DNA from: Streptosporangium album
Lineage (GTDB): Bacteria; Actinomycetota; Actinomycetes; Streptosporangiales; Streptosporangiaceae
DNA: 64,000 nucleotides
NCBI RefSeq assembly: GCF_014203795.1
Contig: NZ_JACHJU010000006.1
Span: forward strand, 124,001 to 188,000
Direction: 5' to 3'
Shown here: in pieces, positions 51,739 to 59,622 of the stretch
How the letters are laid out: each line of letters begins with the position of its first letter
Position numbering within the stretch: the first letter of the stretch is position 1
Notes under the pieces: generated by a model
Seen by the model: only the letters and a program-made list of their open reading frames with translations
Database searches by the model: none
What the model was told of the DNA's origin: nothing
Made by a program: the position numbers and the translations under genes

Positions 51739-52539
51739 ATGATCAAGACATCGAGTCTGAGCAAGACCTTCCCGGGTGGCGTCGACGCCGTCCGGGGTGT
51801 GGACCTGGCCGTGGAGGCCGGGGAGATCGTGGGCTTCCTCGGTCCCAACGGCGCGGGGAAGACGACCACCATGCGCATGCTGACCACGCTGCTCCGCCCC
51901 ACCGGAGGCACTGCCACGGTGGCCGGGCACGACCTGCTCGCCGACCCCCGGGGCGTACGGCGGCGCATCGGCTACGTGTCCCAGGGCGGGGGCGTCGGCC
52001 CGGCGAACCCGGTGGGCGAGGAACTCGAACTCCACGCCATGCTGTACGGCATGCGGCCCGCCGAGGCGCGCGGGCGGGTCGCCGAGATGCTCGGCCGACT
52101 GCGCCTCACCGGACTGGAGGCGCGGCCGGGTGGCGCGCTGTCCGGTGGCCAGCGCCGCCGGTTCGACCTCGCGTTCGGCCTGGTCCACGGCCCGTCGCTG
52201 CTCTTCCTCGACGAGCCCACCACCGGTCTCGACCCGCAGAGCCGGGCCGACCTCTGGGACCACATCAGGCGCCTGCGCAAGGAGGAGGGGCTCACGGTCT
52301 TCCTCACCACGCACTACCTCGACGAGGCGGACGCGCTGGCCGACCGCCTGTTCATCATCGACCACGGCGTGATCGTCGCCGAGGGCACCCCGGCCGAGCT
52401 CAAGGACGGCGTCGGCACCCTCGACGACGTCTTCCTGTCCATCACCGGCCGATCCCTGAGGGAGGAGACGCCGGGGAGCGAGCCCGGCGCGACGGCCGGC
52501 GAGGCGAGAGTCGCCTCCATGACGGATGAGGAGCGGTGA
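51739..52539 (+). CDS. DrrA-type ABC exporter ATPase
   Basis: A 266-residue nucleotide-binding subunit of a daunorubicin-resistance-type exporter. Walker A GPNGAGKTT, signature LSGGQRRRFDLAFGLVHG, Walker B LLFLDEPTTGLDPQSRADLW, switch histidine in FLTTHYLDEADALADR, and the DrrA C-terminal element VGTLDDVFLSITGRSL. ATG 51739 is eight bases after GGAGG. It overlaps the permease gene as GTGA and is controlled by the divergent TetR. Substrates of this class are drugs, lipids or glycolipids. Confidence 0.95.
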   Translation: MIKTSSLSKTFPGGVDAVRGVDLAVEAGEIVGFLGPNGAGKTTTMRMLTTLLRPTGGTATVAGHDLLADPRGVRRRIGYVSQGGGVGPANPVGEELELHAMLYGMRPAEARGRVAEMLGRLRLTGLEARPGGALSGGQRRRFDLAFGLVHGPSLLFLDEPTTGLDPQSRADLWDHIRRLRKEEGLTVFLTTHYLDEADALADRLFIIDHGVIVAEGTPAELKDGVGTLDDVFLSITGRSLREETPGSEPGATAGEARVASMTDEER

Positions 52540-53279
52540 GCGACCTGATGAGCATCGTCCGTGACACCTGGCTGATCTTCCGGCACAACGTCCGCCTCTC
52601 CCTGCGGCAGAAGGCCGGGATCATCTTCGGCGTCCTGCAGCCCCTGCTCTACCTGGTGCTGTTCGGTCCGCTGTTCGCCACCATCGGAACATGGGAGACG
52701 CTGATCCCCGGCCTGCTGGTCCAGGTGGGACTGCTGAGCGCGGGCATGGCCGGGTTCGGCGTCGTCTTCGACGCCAGGTCGGGTGTGCTGGAGCGGCTGC
52801 GGGTCACCCCGGCACACCGGGTGTCCCTGCTGCTCGGCCGGGTTCTGGGCAGTTCGGTCACCCTGCTGATCCAGTCGATCATGTTGATCGTGGTGGGCTA
52901 CGCCTTCGGCATGCGCGCGGCGGTCCCCGGCGTGCTGGCCGGGCTCGTCCTCATGGCACTGCTGGGGGTGAGCCTGGCCGCCCTGTCGAACGCGCTCGCG
53001 CTCACCATGAACCCCGACCTGTTCCCGCCGATCATGAGCACCGGGATCGTCCCGCTGGTCCTGCTGTCGGGTGCTTTCCTGCCGATGTCGATGGCGCCCG
53101 GCTGGTTGAACGCGCTGTCGCTGGCGACCCCGTTCCGCTATGTCCTCGAAGCCGTCCGCGAGCTGTTCGCCGGACACTACGCGACTCCGGCCGTGGCGGC
53201 CGGAGTCGCGGTCACCCTGATTCTCTCCGTGGTCTGCGTGACGGTCGGCACCCGCGTCTTCAACCGCGAGAACGCTTGA
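52536..53279 (+). CDS. DrrB-type ABC-2 permease
   Basis: A 247-residue membrane partner with six predicted helices of the ABC-2 type: GIIFGVLQPLLYLVLFGPLF, GLLVQVGLLSAGMAGFGVVF, VTLLIQSIMLIVVGYAFGM, GVLAGLVLMALLGVSLAALS, GIVPLVLLSGAFLPMSMAPG and GVAVTLILSVVCVTVG. The motif between helices 2 and 3, DARSGVLERLRVTPAHR, is typical of DrrB. GTG 52536 overlaps the ATPase stop. A strong terminator hairpin follows at 53293. Confidence 0.94.
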   Translation: MSDLMSIVRDTWLIFRHNVRLSLRQKAGIIFGVLQPLLYLVLFGPLFATIGTWETLIPGLLVQVGLLSAGMAGFGVVFDARSGVLERLRVTPAHRVSLLLGRVLGSSVTLLIQSIMLIVVGYAFGMRAAVPGVLAGLVLMALLGVSLAALSNALALTMNPDLFPPIMSTGIVPLVLLSGAFLPMSMAPGWLNALSLATPFRYVLEAVRELFAGHYATPAVAAGVAVTLILSVVCVTVGTRVFNRENA

Positions 53280-53292
53280 CCGGCGGCGCCGG

Positions 53293-53323
53293 GCGGAGCC
53301 GCGCGGTCAGCGTGCGGCTCCGC
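53293..53323 (+). terminator. Terminator after the DrrAB-type operon
   Basis: GCGGAGCCGC (53293-53302) pairs perfectly with GCGGCTCCGC (53314-53323) around an 11-base loop, 14 bp after the permease stop. Confidence 0.75.
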
Positions 53324-53375
53324 GTGCCCGGACCGGAGGGCCGGCCGCGTCCCATGGCCCGGGTGTCGCCCCGCT

Positions 53376-53609
53376 TCACTCCGGCGGGCCGTAGGGCTCG
53401 ATCCTCGGGTCGGAGTAGGGGCCGCCGCCCGCCTCCGGGTCGAGGGCGCGGGCGGCCTCCTCACTCACGCGCAGGCCGTACAGGCCCTGGTCGGGATCGA
53501 TGAGCACCAGGCCGTAGCCGGTGTCGACCTCCTTCTCCGACAGCCCCAGGTGGCGGATGGCCTGCGAGAGGGTCGCCTGGGGCGGGAGCCGTACGGTGAC
53601 AAGGAGCAT
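53376..53609 (-). CDS. Small hypothetical protein
   Basis: A 77-residue soluble protein (MLLVTVRLPPQATLSQAIRH, LGLSEKEVDTGYGLVLIDPD, QGLYGLRVSEEAARALDPEA, then a Gly/Pro-rich end). The composition is convincing, and a hydrophobic-charged beta-alpha pattern suggests a compact fold, but I cannot name the family. No Shine-Dalgarno precedes ATG 53609; TAGCGT eight bases upstream would suit a -10 box of a leaderless transcript. It follows the solute-binding-protein operon after a terminator. Confidence 0.65.
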   Translation of the reverse strand: MLLVTVRLPPQATLSQAIRHLGLSEKEVDTGYGLVLIDPDQGLYGLRVSEEAARALDPEAGGGPYSDPRIEPYGPPE

Positions 53610-53674
53610 GGGACCAACGCTACGCTTCGCGCCCGCGCTGTGGAGAGGGGAGCGCTCCGGGGTGTTCCGTCGCA

Positions 53675-53700
53675 CCGGGCATCCGGACGCGGATGCCCGG
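53675..53700 (-). terminator. Terminator of the solute-binding-protein operon
   Basis: CCGGGCATCC (53675-53684) pairs perfectly with GGATGCCCGG (53691-53700) around six bases, 20 bp after the stop of the binding-protein gene on the minus strand. Confidence 0.8.
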
Positions 53701-53720
53701 TCCCTGCGGGCCGGACCGGC

Positions 53721-55064
53721 CTACATGCGCCTCTCGATCGTCTTGCGGACCGACTCCGTGCTCTTCCTCAGCTCCTCCGCCACGGTCTTGAACACCGCCG
53801 CCGCGGGCTGGTTGTCGGCGTAGATCTTCTGGAGGCCGCCGTAGAGCACCCGGTTGGCGTTGGGGACCTGCAGCCGCACCTGGTCCTGCTCGTGGGTCTT
53901 CGGCAGCTGGTCGACCGCCTTCTTGAAGTTCGGGTTGTCGGTGAACAGCTTCTGCATCTGGGGAGTGGCCGCCGCGGCCTTGGTGGCGGGAAGATACCCG
54001 GTGTCGATCGTCCACTGGGCGGCGTTCTCGGGCTTCGCGAGGAACGTCAGAAACTCGAAGGCCGCCTGCTTGCGCTCCTTGGGCGCGCCGGCCATGACGG
54101 AGATGCCGCCGCCGCCCGTGGGGCAGCCGAACGCGGTCTCCTCGGGAAGGAACGCGGTGCCGACTTTGAACGGGGCGTCCTTGGTGATGCCGGTGAGCGC
54201 GCCGGTGGACTCGGTGAGGGTCGCGATGAGCCCGTTGGTGAAGTCGAGCTTCGGGCTCTGCGCCATGTAGGCGAGCTTGTCGTCGTGGATGAGCTTGCGC
54301 TGCCACTCGCCGGCCTCGACCGCGCCGCCGGTGTCGACGGTGACCTCCAGCCCTTTGGAGTAGTTGCCACCCCACTGCCAGACGGTGCCCTGGAACTGCC
54401 AGTCGCCGTCGATCTGGGCGTAGGCGGTGAGCTTGGGCGACTGGCCGGCGACCTTCTGCGCGGTGAGGGCGGGGGCCCACTCGCGTAGCTCGCTCCAGGT
54501 CTTCGGGCCCCGGTCGGGCAGCCCGGCGGCGTCGAACAGGTCCTTGTTGTAGTAGAAGATCGGGGTGCTCCGGGCGAAGGGCACCCACCAGACCTCGTTC
54601 TTGACGGTGCCCTCGGCGATGAGCTGGTCGGTGTAGTCGGCGGCCTTGAGCCCCTTGCCGAAGTATCCGTTCAGCGGTTCGAGGGTGTCATTGAGGTAGA
54701 ACTTGTTCCAGGTCACGTCGCTGAAGACGCACAGGTCGGGGATCTGGCGGGCCTGCAGGGCGGTGGCCAGCTTCTGGGTGGTCTCATCGTAGGTGCCCTG
54801 GAACTGCGCTTCGACGTAGATGTCGTTCTGGGAGCCGTTGAACTTGGCCACGAGCCGCTGGAACGCCTCGCCGGGACCACCGGTCCAGGGGAACCAGATC
54901 ACGATGCGCTGCCGCTTGGCGTACTGCCCGGGCACCTTGCCTTCGGGCTGTGCCATGCCCGCGCCGGAACCGCCGCCGCAACCGACGGAGGTGAAGGCGA
55001 GCAGGCCGGCGCCGGCGGTGCCGAGAAACTGCCGCCTGTTGAACGAGGAGAAGGACGTGTTCAT
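53721..55064 (-). CDS. Extracellular solute-binding protein (UgpB/sugar type)
   Basis: A 447-residue lipoprotein that captures the substrate of the ABC importer encoded upstream. The signal has Tat character (NRRQFLGTAGAGLLAFTSVG, lipid-bearing Cys at residue 29). The mature part is a family 1 binding protein: RIVIWFPWTGGPGEAFQRLV, FNGSQNDIYVEAQFQGTYDE, PDLCVFSDVTWNKFYLNDTL, WWVPFARSTPIFYYNKDLFD. The opening and aromatic residues resemble UgpB, the glycerol-3-phosphate/glycerophosphodiester binder, which agrees with the glycerophosphodiesterase in the operon. ATG 55064 follows AAGGA. Last gene of the operon. Confidence 0.93.
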   Translation of the reverse strand: MNTSFSSFNRRQFLGTAGAGLLAFTSVGCGGGSGAGMAQPEGKVPGQYAKRQRIVIWFPWTGGPGEAFQRLVAKFNGSQNDIYVEAQFQGTYDETTQKLATALQARQIPDLCVFSDVTWNKFYLNDTLEPLNGYFGKGLKAADYTDQLIAEGTVKNEVWWVPFARSTPIFYYNKDLFDAAGLPDRGPKTWSELREWAPALTAQKVAGQSPKLTAYAQIDGDWQFQGTVWQWGGNYSKGLEVTVDTGGAVEAGEWQRKLIHDDKLAYMAQSPKLDFTNGLIATLTESTGALTGITKDAPFKVGTAFLPEETAFGCPTGGGGISVMAGAPKERKQAAFEFLTFLAKPENAAQWTIDTGYLPATKAAAATPQMQKLFTDNPNFKKAVDQLPKTHEQDQVRLQVPNANRVLYGGLQKIYADNQPAAAVFKTVAEELRKSTESVRKTIERRM

Positions 55065-55095
55065 GGGGGGATCCTTTTCGAGGAGGCGACGAGGG

Positions 55096-55914
55096 TCAGC
55101 CCTTGACCGCACCCTGGGTGAGGCCGGTGACGATGTGGCGCTGAGCGAGGAAGAAGACGATGAGCACGGGGGCGACGACGAACATGGCGGCGGCCATGAC
55201 GGCACCCCAGTTCGTGTATCCCTCCTGGTTCTTGAGCAGGAGCAGTCCGACGGGCAGAGTGCGCATCGACGCCGTGTTGGTGACGATGAGCGGCCAGATG
55301 AAGTCGTTCCACTTGCTGACCAGCGACACGATGCCGACGGTGACGAGCATCGGCCGAGACATGGGCAGCACCACGCTCCACAGGGCACGCAGATGGCCCG
55401 CGCCGTCTATGCGGGCGGCCTCGATGAGCGCGCCGGGCAGAGTGAGCATGTGCTGGCGGAGCAGGAACGCCCCGAAGGCCGAGGCGACACCGGGGATGAC
55501 GATCCCCTGGTAGGTGTTGATCCAGCCGAGCTCGGAGACGGTCAGGTAGTTGGGCAGCAGCGTCACGTGGCCGGGCACCATCATCGCGCCGAGCAGCACG
55601 ACGAACAGCACCCGCTTGCCGGGGAACCGCAGGAACGCGAACGCGTACGCCGTGAGCACGGCGTTGGCGACCTCAAGGATGCTGCCGGCGAACGTCGTGA
55701 TGACGGAGTTGAGGTAGAAGTCGGCGAAGGGGGCGGCGTTCCAGGCGTCGCTGTAGTTGCCGGGACGGATATTGGTGGGCAACCAGACCGGCGGCCAGGT
55801 GTAGATCTGCGACGGGTCCTTCAGGGAGGAGGACAGCAGCCAGTACAGCGGGCCGACCATGATGACGCCGATGACGACGAGCAGGGCGTACTGAACGGTG
55901 CGGGCGATTCTCAC
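55096..55914 (-). CDS. Carbohydrate ABC permease (UgpE/MalG type)
   Basis: A 272-residue inner-membrane subunit with six helices. It begins ARTVQYALLVVIGVIMVGPL and carries the EAA loop for ATPase docking, LIEAARIDGAGHLRALWSVV followed by LPMSRP. A large first external loop with PPVWLPTNIRPGNYSDAWNA is characteristic of the MalG/UgpE branch. GTG 55914 overlaps the partner permease stop (GTGA). It needs an ATPase from elsewhere; none is in this cluster. Confidence 0.93.
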   Translation of the reverse strand: MRIARTVQYALLVVIGVIMVGPLYWLLSSSLKDPSQIYTWPPVWLPTNIRPGNYSDAWNAAPFADFYLNSVITTFAGSILEVANAVLTAYAFAFLRFPGKRVLFVVLLGAMMVPGHVTLLPNYLTVSELGWINTYQGIVIPGVASAFGAFLLRQHMLTLPGALIEAARIDGAGHLRALWSVVLPMSRPMLVTVGIVSLVSKWNDFIWPLIVTNTASMRTLPVGLLLLKNQEGYTNWGAVMAAAMFVVAPVLIVFFLAQRHIVTGLTQGAVKG

Positions 55915-56870
55915 TTGTAGTGCACCTTCCGCTCGAGGTACCGCGTCTGCACGAGCGTGATCGCCAGGAGGATGACGAACATCACGATCGAACTCGCTCC
56001 GGCGGGGCCGGCCTGGAAGCTCCGGAACCCGGAGTCGTAGACGAACCACGACAGGATGGTGGTGGCGTCGCCGGGACCGCCGCCGGTGGTCAGCGCGATG
56101 ACGTCGAACGCCTGGAACGAGCCGATCGTGGAGGTGACGACGAGGAAGAACGTCACCGGCGACAGCAGCGGCAGGGTGAACCTCCGGAACGTCGTCCAGG
56201 GGCCGGACCCGTCCAGGGCCGCCGATTCGTACACGTCCTTGGGCAGGCCCTGCAGTCCGGCGAGGTAGACGATCGCGGCGAAGCCGGTGTTCTTCCAGAG
56301 GTAGACGATGATGACCGCGGGCAGCGCCCAGTCGGAGTCGGTGAGCCACGAGGGTGACTCAGCGCCGAGCGCGGAGAAGAACACCCGTGACAGGCCGTAG
56401 TTCGGGTCGAAGATGAACGCCCACACGAGGCCCACCGCCGCGCCCGAGAGCACGTGCGGGGCGAACACCATCGTCCGGACGAACGTGCGACCTCTGAGCT
56501 TCAGGTTGAGCAGCAGCGCGATGCCGAGGCCGAGGAGCATGCTGCCGCCCACGACGCCGACGGTGAAGTACACGGTGGTCAGCAGTACGTCGGCGAACCC
56601 GAGGCTGGTGAACATGTCGACGTAGTTGTCGAGACCGACGAAGTTCTTGATCGGCGAGATCATGTCCCAGTCGGTGAGACTGAGGTAGGCGTTGTAGAGC
56701 ACCGGCCAGTACGAGAACACCACGATGAACAGGAAGTTCGGTGCGACGAACGCAAGGAACATCAGGTACTCGCGGCGTCGGCGCCGCCGTGCCCCGCCGG
56801 CGCCGGACGGGATCCTGTGCGCCGTCGTGGGAGGCGCCGTCCCGGCGGTGGTGGTCGTCGCGGCCGGCAT
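55911..56870 (-). CDS. Carbohydrate ABC permease (UgpA/MalF type)
   Basis: A 319-residue inner-membrane subunit: basic N-terminus (GGARRRRRREYLMFLAFVAP), six helices, and the EAA loop YESAALDGSGPWTTFRRFTL. The other family motifs are VVFSYWPVLYNAYLSLTDWD and VFAPHVLSGAAVGLVWAFIF. ATG 56870 lies six bases after GGGACG and shares its A with the glycerophosphodiesterase stop (TGATG). It forms the membrane channel with the following UgpE-type protein. Confidence 0.93.
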   Translation of the reverse strand: MPAATTTTAGTAPPTTAHRIPSGAGGARRRRRREYLMFLAFVAPNFLFIVVFSYWPVLYNAYLSLTDWDMISPIKNFVGLDNYVDMFTSLGFADVLLTTVYFTVGVVGGSMLLGLGIALLLNLKLRGRTFVRTMVFAPHVLSGAAVGLVWAFIFDPNYGLSRVFFSALGAESPSWLTDSDWALPAVIIVYLWKNTGFAAIVYLAGLQGLPKDVYESAALDGSGPWTTFRRFTLPLLSPVTFFLVVTSTIGSFQAFDVIALTTGGGPGDATTILSWFVYDSGFRSFQAGPAGASSIVMFVILLAITLVQTRYLERKVHYK

Positions 56871-57568
56871 CAGGACGTCCCGGCGTCCGTACGCAGGCGC
56901 AGCAACGAGGAGATGTCGTCGGCGACGACCCCGTCGACCCCGTACTCCATCGCGGCGACGACCTCGGCCTCGTCGCCGAGAGGGCCGACCCACACGCGGT
57001 AGCCGCGCTCACGCATCGCGGGCACCCCGGCCGCGTCGGCGACCTTCCAGCGCGGGCCGAAGTACTGCGGGCGCATGGCCTCGAGCAGTTCCTCGGGCGG
57101 CGGTTGCTCCTCGGTCCAGTCAAGGCCGATCGTGGCGTCGGGCGCGTCCGCGCGCAGCCTGATCAGGGCCTCACGGCCACCGCGACGGGCGGCGACGAAG
57201 ATGGACCGGTCGAAGGCGTCGCCGTGCCGGCGTAGCGCGGCGACCGCGGGGGCGATCACGTCGTCGGTCTTGAGGTCGACGAGGAACGTGGTGTCGTCGA
57301 ACGCGTCGAGCACCTCGCCGAAGGTCGGCACCTGATACTCGCCGCCGGTCTCGCGCACCTCGGCGAGAGTGAGGTCGGAGATGTCGGCGTCGTGGCCCCA
57401 GAGCCGTCCGAGGCCCGCGTCGTGGAGGAGCACGATGTGGGCGTCCCTGGTGAGGCGCAGGTCGAACTCAAGGGTGTTGGCACCTTTGCCGACCGCGGAG
57501 CGCAACGACGGGAGGGTGTTTTCGCGGTGGACGAGGGGGTCGCCACGGTGCGCGATCGTGAGGAACAC
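56870..57568 (-). CDS. Glycerophosphodiester phosphodiesterase
   Basis: A 232-residue GDPD enzyme that hydrolyses glycerophosphodiesters to glycerol-3-phosphate plus alcohol. Catalytic and metal residues: HRGDPLVHRENTLPSLRSAV (HRG, E), LEFDLRLTRDAHIVLLHDAG (E-x-D and the second catalytic His), VDLKTDD and the end GVDGVVADDISSLLR. No signal peptide, so it acts on imported substrate. GTG 57568 follows AAGGAG. First gene of the importer operon, which makes a deacylated-phospholipid or teichoic-acid-derived substrate likely. Confidence 0.94.
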   Translation of the reverse strand: MFLTIAHRGDPLVHRENTLPSLRSAVGKGANTLEFDLRLTRDAHIVLLHDAGLGRLWGHDADISDLTLAEVRETGGEYQVPTFGEVLDAFDDTTFLVDLKTDDVIAPAVAALRRHGDAFDRSIFVAARRGGREALIRLRADAPDATIGLDWTEEQPPPEELLEAMRPQYFGPRWKVADAAGVPAMRERGYRVWVGPLGDEAEVVAAMEYGVDGVVADDISSLLRLRTDAGTS

Positions 57569-57611
57569 GGATTCTCCTTGCGGCGGGAGGCGGGGCCGGA
57601 ACCTAACGCTC

Positions 57612-57820
57612 TTAACACTATTTGGCGTTCTGTTCACGAAATTAGTTAACACGATGGTTACATGCCAAGCAAGAGGGGGAATGCTCTATTTGCTCACGGC
57701 AAAATGGAATTAATCGGACAAATTTCCGCATTTAGGGTGGTGCTGGCGGGCAGGGGTGGCCGTTGTGCCACCCCATATTGCAACCGCTCTGTTATTTCAG
57801 ACGTTAAGAATATCGTTACA
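57612..57820. promoter_or_regulatory. AT-rich promoter region with repeated TTAACA motifs
   Basis: This 209-bp part of the gap upstream of the glycerophosphodiesterase is strikingly AT-rich. TTAACA stands at 57612-57617 and 57646-57651, CGTTA is doubled at 57802-57819, and the same TTAACA occurs at 63992-63997 upstream of the kinase operon. These may be sites for the DeoR regulator of the cluster. The region also has to terminate transcription from the phosphatase gene at 57826. Confidence 0.5.
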
Positions 57821-57825
57821 ACGCG

Positions 57826-58611
57826 TCAGGGGCGTGGGCCTGTGAGCGCGACGAGGTCGTCGAGGACGGGGCCGGATCCCGCCACGGTCACCTCCGAGTC
57901 CATGGAGTGCTCCGCGCCGCCGCGGTCGACGACGTCTCCGCCCGCCTCGCGTACGAGTGCGATGCCCGCGGCGGTGTCCCACGGATTGTTGGAGAACATG
58001 ATCAGGCCGTCCAGGCGGCCCTGCGCCACCCAGGCGAGATCCACCGCCGCGGTGCCCAGCATCCTTACCCGCTGGGCACGCGCGGCGAGCTCCGCGGTCG
58101 CCGCGAGACGTTCGGCGTTGAGCGCGGCGGCGTCGGCGCCCACCGCGTAGTCGCCCACGGCGATCACCGCGTCGGCGAGCCGCCGCGGTGCGCTCACCCG
58201 CATGGGGCTGCCGTCGGCGTGGGCGCCGGCGCCCTGGACCGCCGTGTAACGGTTGCCGAGCAGCGGCAGGTCGACCACTCCGAGCACCGGCCGTCGCCGG
58301 TACACGAGCCCGAGGGAGACCGCGACGAGCGGCAGCCCGTGCACGAAGTTGACGGTGCCGTCGATCGGGTCGAGCACCCAGGTCAGCTCACCCTCCCCCC
58401 GGGTGCCCTCCTCCTCGCCGAGGAACCCGATCGCGGGGGTCTCCTGCCGCAGATAGTCGCGGACCGCGCGTTCGACGGCGAAGTCGACCTCGGTGGCCAT
58501 GTCCCGCTCGCCCTTGGCGGTGAGGACGCCCGGCCGCCCCTCACGGACGAGACCCGCGGCGAGCTCCACCGCCTTCTCCGCCACGGGCAGGAGCGGCGTG
58601 AAGGCACTCAC
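57826..58611 (-). CDS. Inositol monophosphatase-family phosphatase
   Basis: A 261-residue Mg-dependent, lithium-sensitive-type sugar or polyol phosphatase. The motifs are TEVDFAVERAVRDYL, IGFLGEEEGTRGEGE (metal Glu), the signature WVLDPIDGTVNFVHGLPLVA (DPIDGT), and NNPWDTAAGIALVREAGGDV (WD). GTG 58611 overlaps the dehydrogenase stop as GTGA, so it is the last gene of the kinase-regulator operon. It presumably acts on a phosphorylated polyol of the pathway, perhaps inositol phosphate. Confidence 0.93.
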   Translation of the reverse strand: MSAFTPLLPVAEKAVELAAGLVREGRPGVLTAKGERDMATEVDFAVERAVRDYLRQETPAIGFLGEEEGTRGEGELTWVLDPIDGTVNFVHGLPLVAVSLGLVYRRRPVLGVVDLPLLGNRYTAVQGAGAHADGSPMRVSAPRRLADAVIAVGDYAVGADAAALNAERLAATAELAARAQRVRMLGTAAVDLAWVAQGRLDGLIMFSNNPWDTAAGIALVREAGGDVVDRGGAEHSMDSEVTVAGSGPVLDDLVALTGPRP

Positions 58612-59600
58612 CGCGTCTCCGCGAGAAACGCGGCCACGGCGTCGGCGCACTGGCGTGCGGCGCGCTGCGCCGTCTGCACCGTCGCCCCGGCGAGGTGGGG
58701 GGTGCACACCACGTTCGGAGCCGAGAACAGCCGTGAGCCGGCAGGCGGCGGCTCGACGTCGTACACGTCGAACGCCGCGGCGCCGAGCCTTCCGTCGTGC
58801 AGCGCGTCGGCGACGGCGTCGTAGTCCAGCAGCCCACCGCGGGCGGTGTTGACGAGCACCGCGCCCCTGGGCAGGCGGGCGAGCGCGGCGGCGTCGACGA
58901 GGCGGCGGGTCTCGGGCGTGAGGCGGGCGTGCACGCTCACGACGCGGGAGCGCTCGAGCAGCTCGTCCAGGCCGACCGGCGTGGCGCCGTCGAGGGTCGC
59001 GGGGTCGGCGTACGGATCGTAGACGAGCACCTCGGCGTCGAAGGCGGCGAGTATGCGGCCGACGCGCCGTCCGATCGCGCCGTACCCGATGAGGCCCACG
59101 GTGGTCCCGGCGAGCTCGGAGCCGACGGCGTCGAGGGCGTACAGGTCGCTGCGCCACTCTCCCGCGACCGTCGAGGCATGGGTGGCGGGGATGCGGCGCA
59201 GCGCGGCGAGCAGCAGGGCGACGGTGTGCTCGGCGGCGGCCACGGCGTTGCGGCCGGGCGTGGAGCGGACGTCGACACCGCGCGCCGAGGCCGCGTCGAG
59301 GTTGACGTTGACGGGCCCGCCCCGCGCGACGACGATGAGCCGCAGCGTGTCGGAGGCGTTGATGACCCGGGCGGTGAACGGGGCCATCTGGGTGATGGCG
59401 ATCTCGACTCCGTCGAGCGCCTCGATGAGGGCGTCCTCGTCACCGGACGCCTCGTCGACCTCGGCGACCGGGCCGAAGGGCGTGTGCGGCCACGGCAGCG
59501 TCAGCGTCGTGACGTCGAACCCCACGTCGAGTTGGGCGTTCAACGCGCCAAGGAGTAGGTCATTGGTGACGAAGTGGTCACCGGCGACGAGGACTTTCAC
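58608..59600 (-). CDS. D-2-hydroxyacid dehydrogenase (phosphoglycerate-dehydrogenase-like)
   Basis: A 330-residue NAD-dependent enzyme. The Rossmann motif is TTVGLIGYGAIGRRVGRILA, and the catalytic Arg, Glu and His appear in VVARGGPVNVN, NTARGGLLDYDAVADALHD and VVCTPHLAGATV. It lacks the ACT regulatory domain of true SerA, so it probably oxidises or reduces a sugar-acid or erythronate-like intermediate. GTG 59600 follows AAGGGA by eight bases and starts MKVLVAGDHFVTNDLLLGAL. It lies between the FGGY kinase and the phosphatase in one operon. Confidence 0.92.
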   Translation of the reverse strand: MKVLVAGDHFVTNDLLLGALNAQLDVGFDVTTLTLPWPHTPFGPVAEVDEASGDEDALIEALDGVEIAITQMAPFTARVINASDTLRLIVVARGGPVNVNLDAASARGVDVRSTPGRNAVAAAEHTVALLLAALRRIPATHASTVAGEWRSDLYALDAVGSELAGTTVGLIGYGAIGRRVGRILAAFDAEVLVYDPYADPATLDGATPVGLDELLERSRVVSVHARLTPETRRLVDAAALARLPRGAVLVNTARGGLLDYDAVADALHDGRLGAAAFDVYDVEPPPAGSRLFSAPNVVCTPHLAGATVQTAQRAARQCADAVAAFLAETR

Positions 59601-59622
59601 AGGGGGAGTCCCTTCTGTTCTG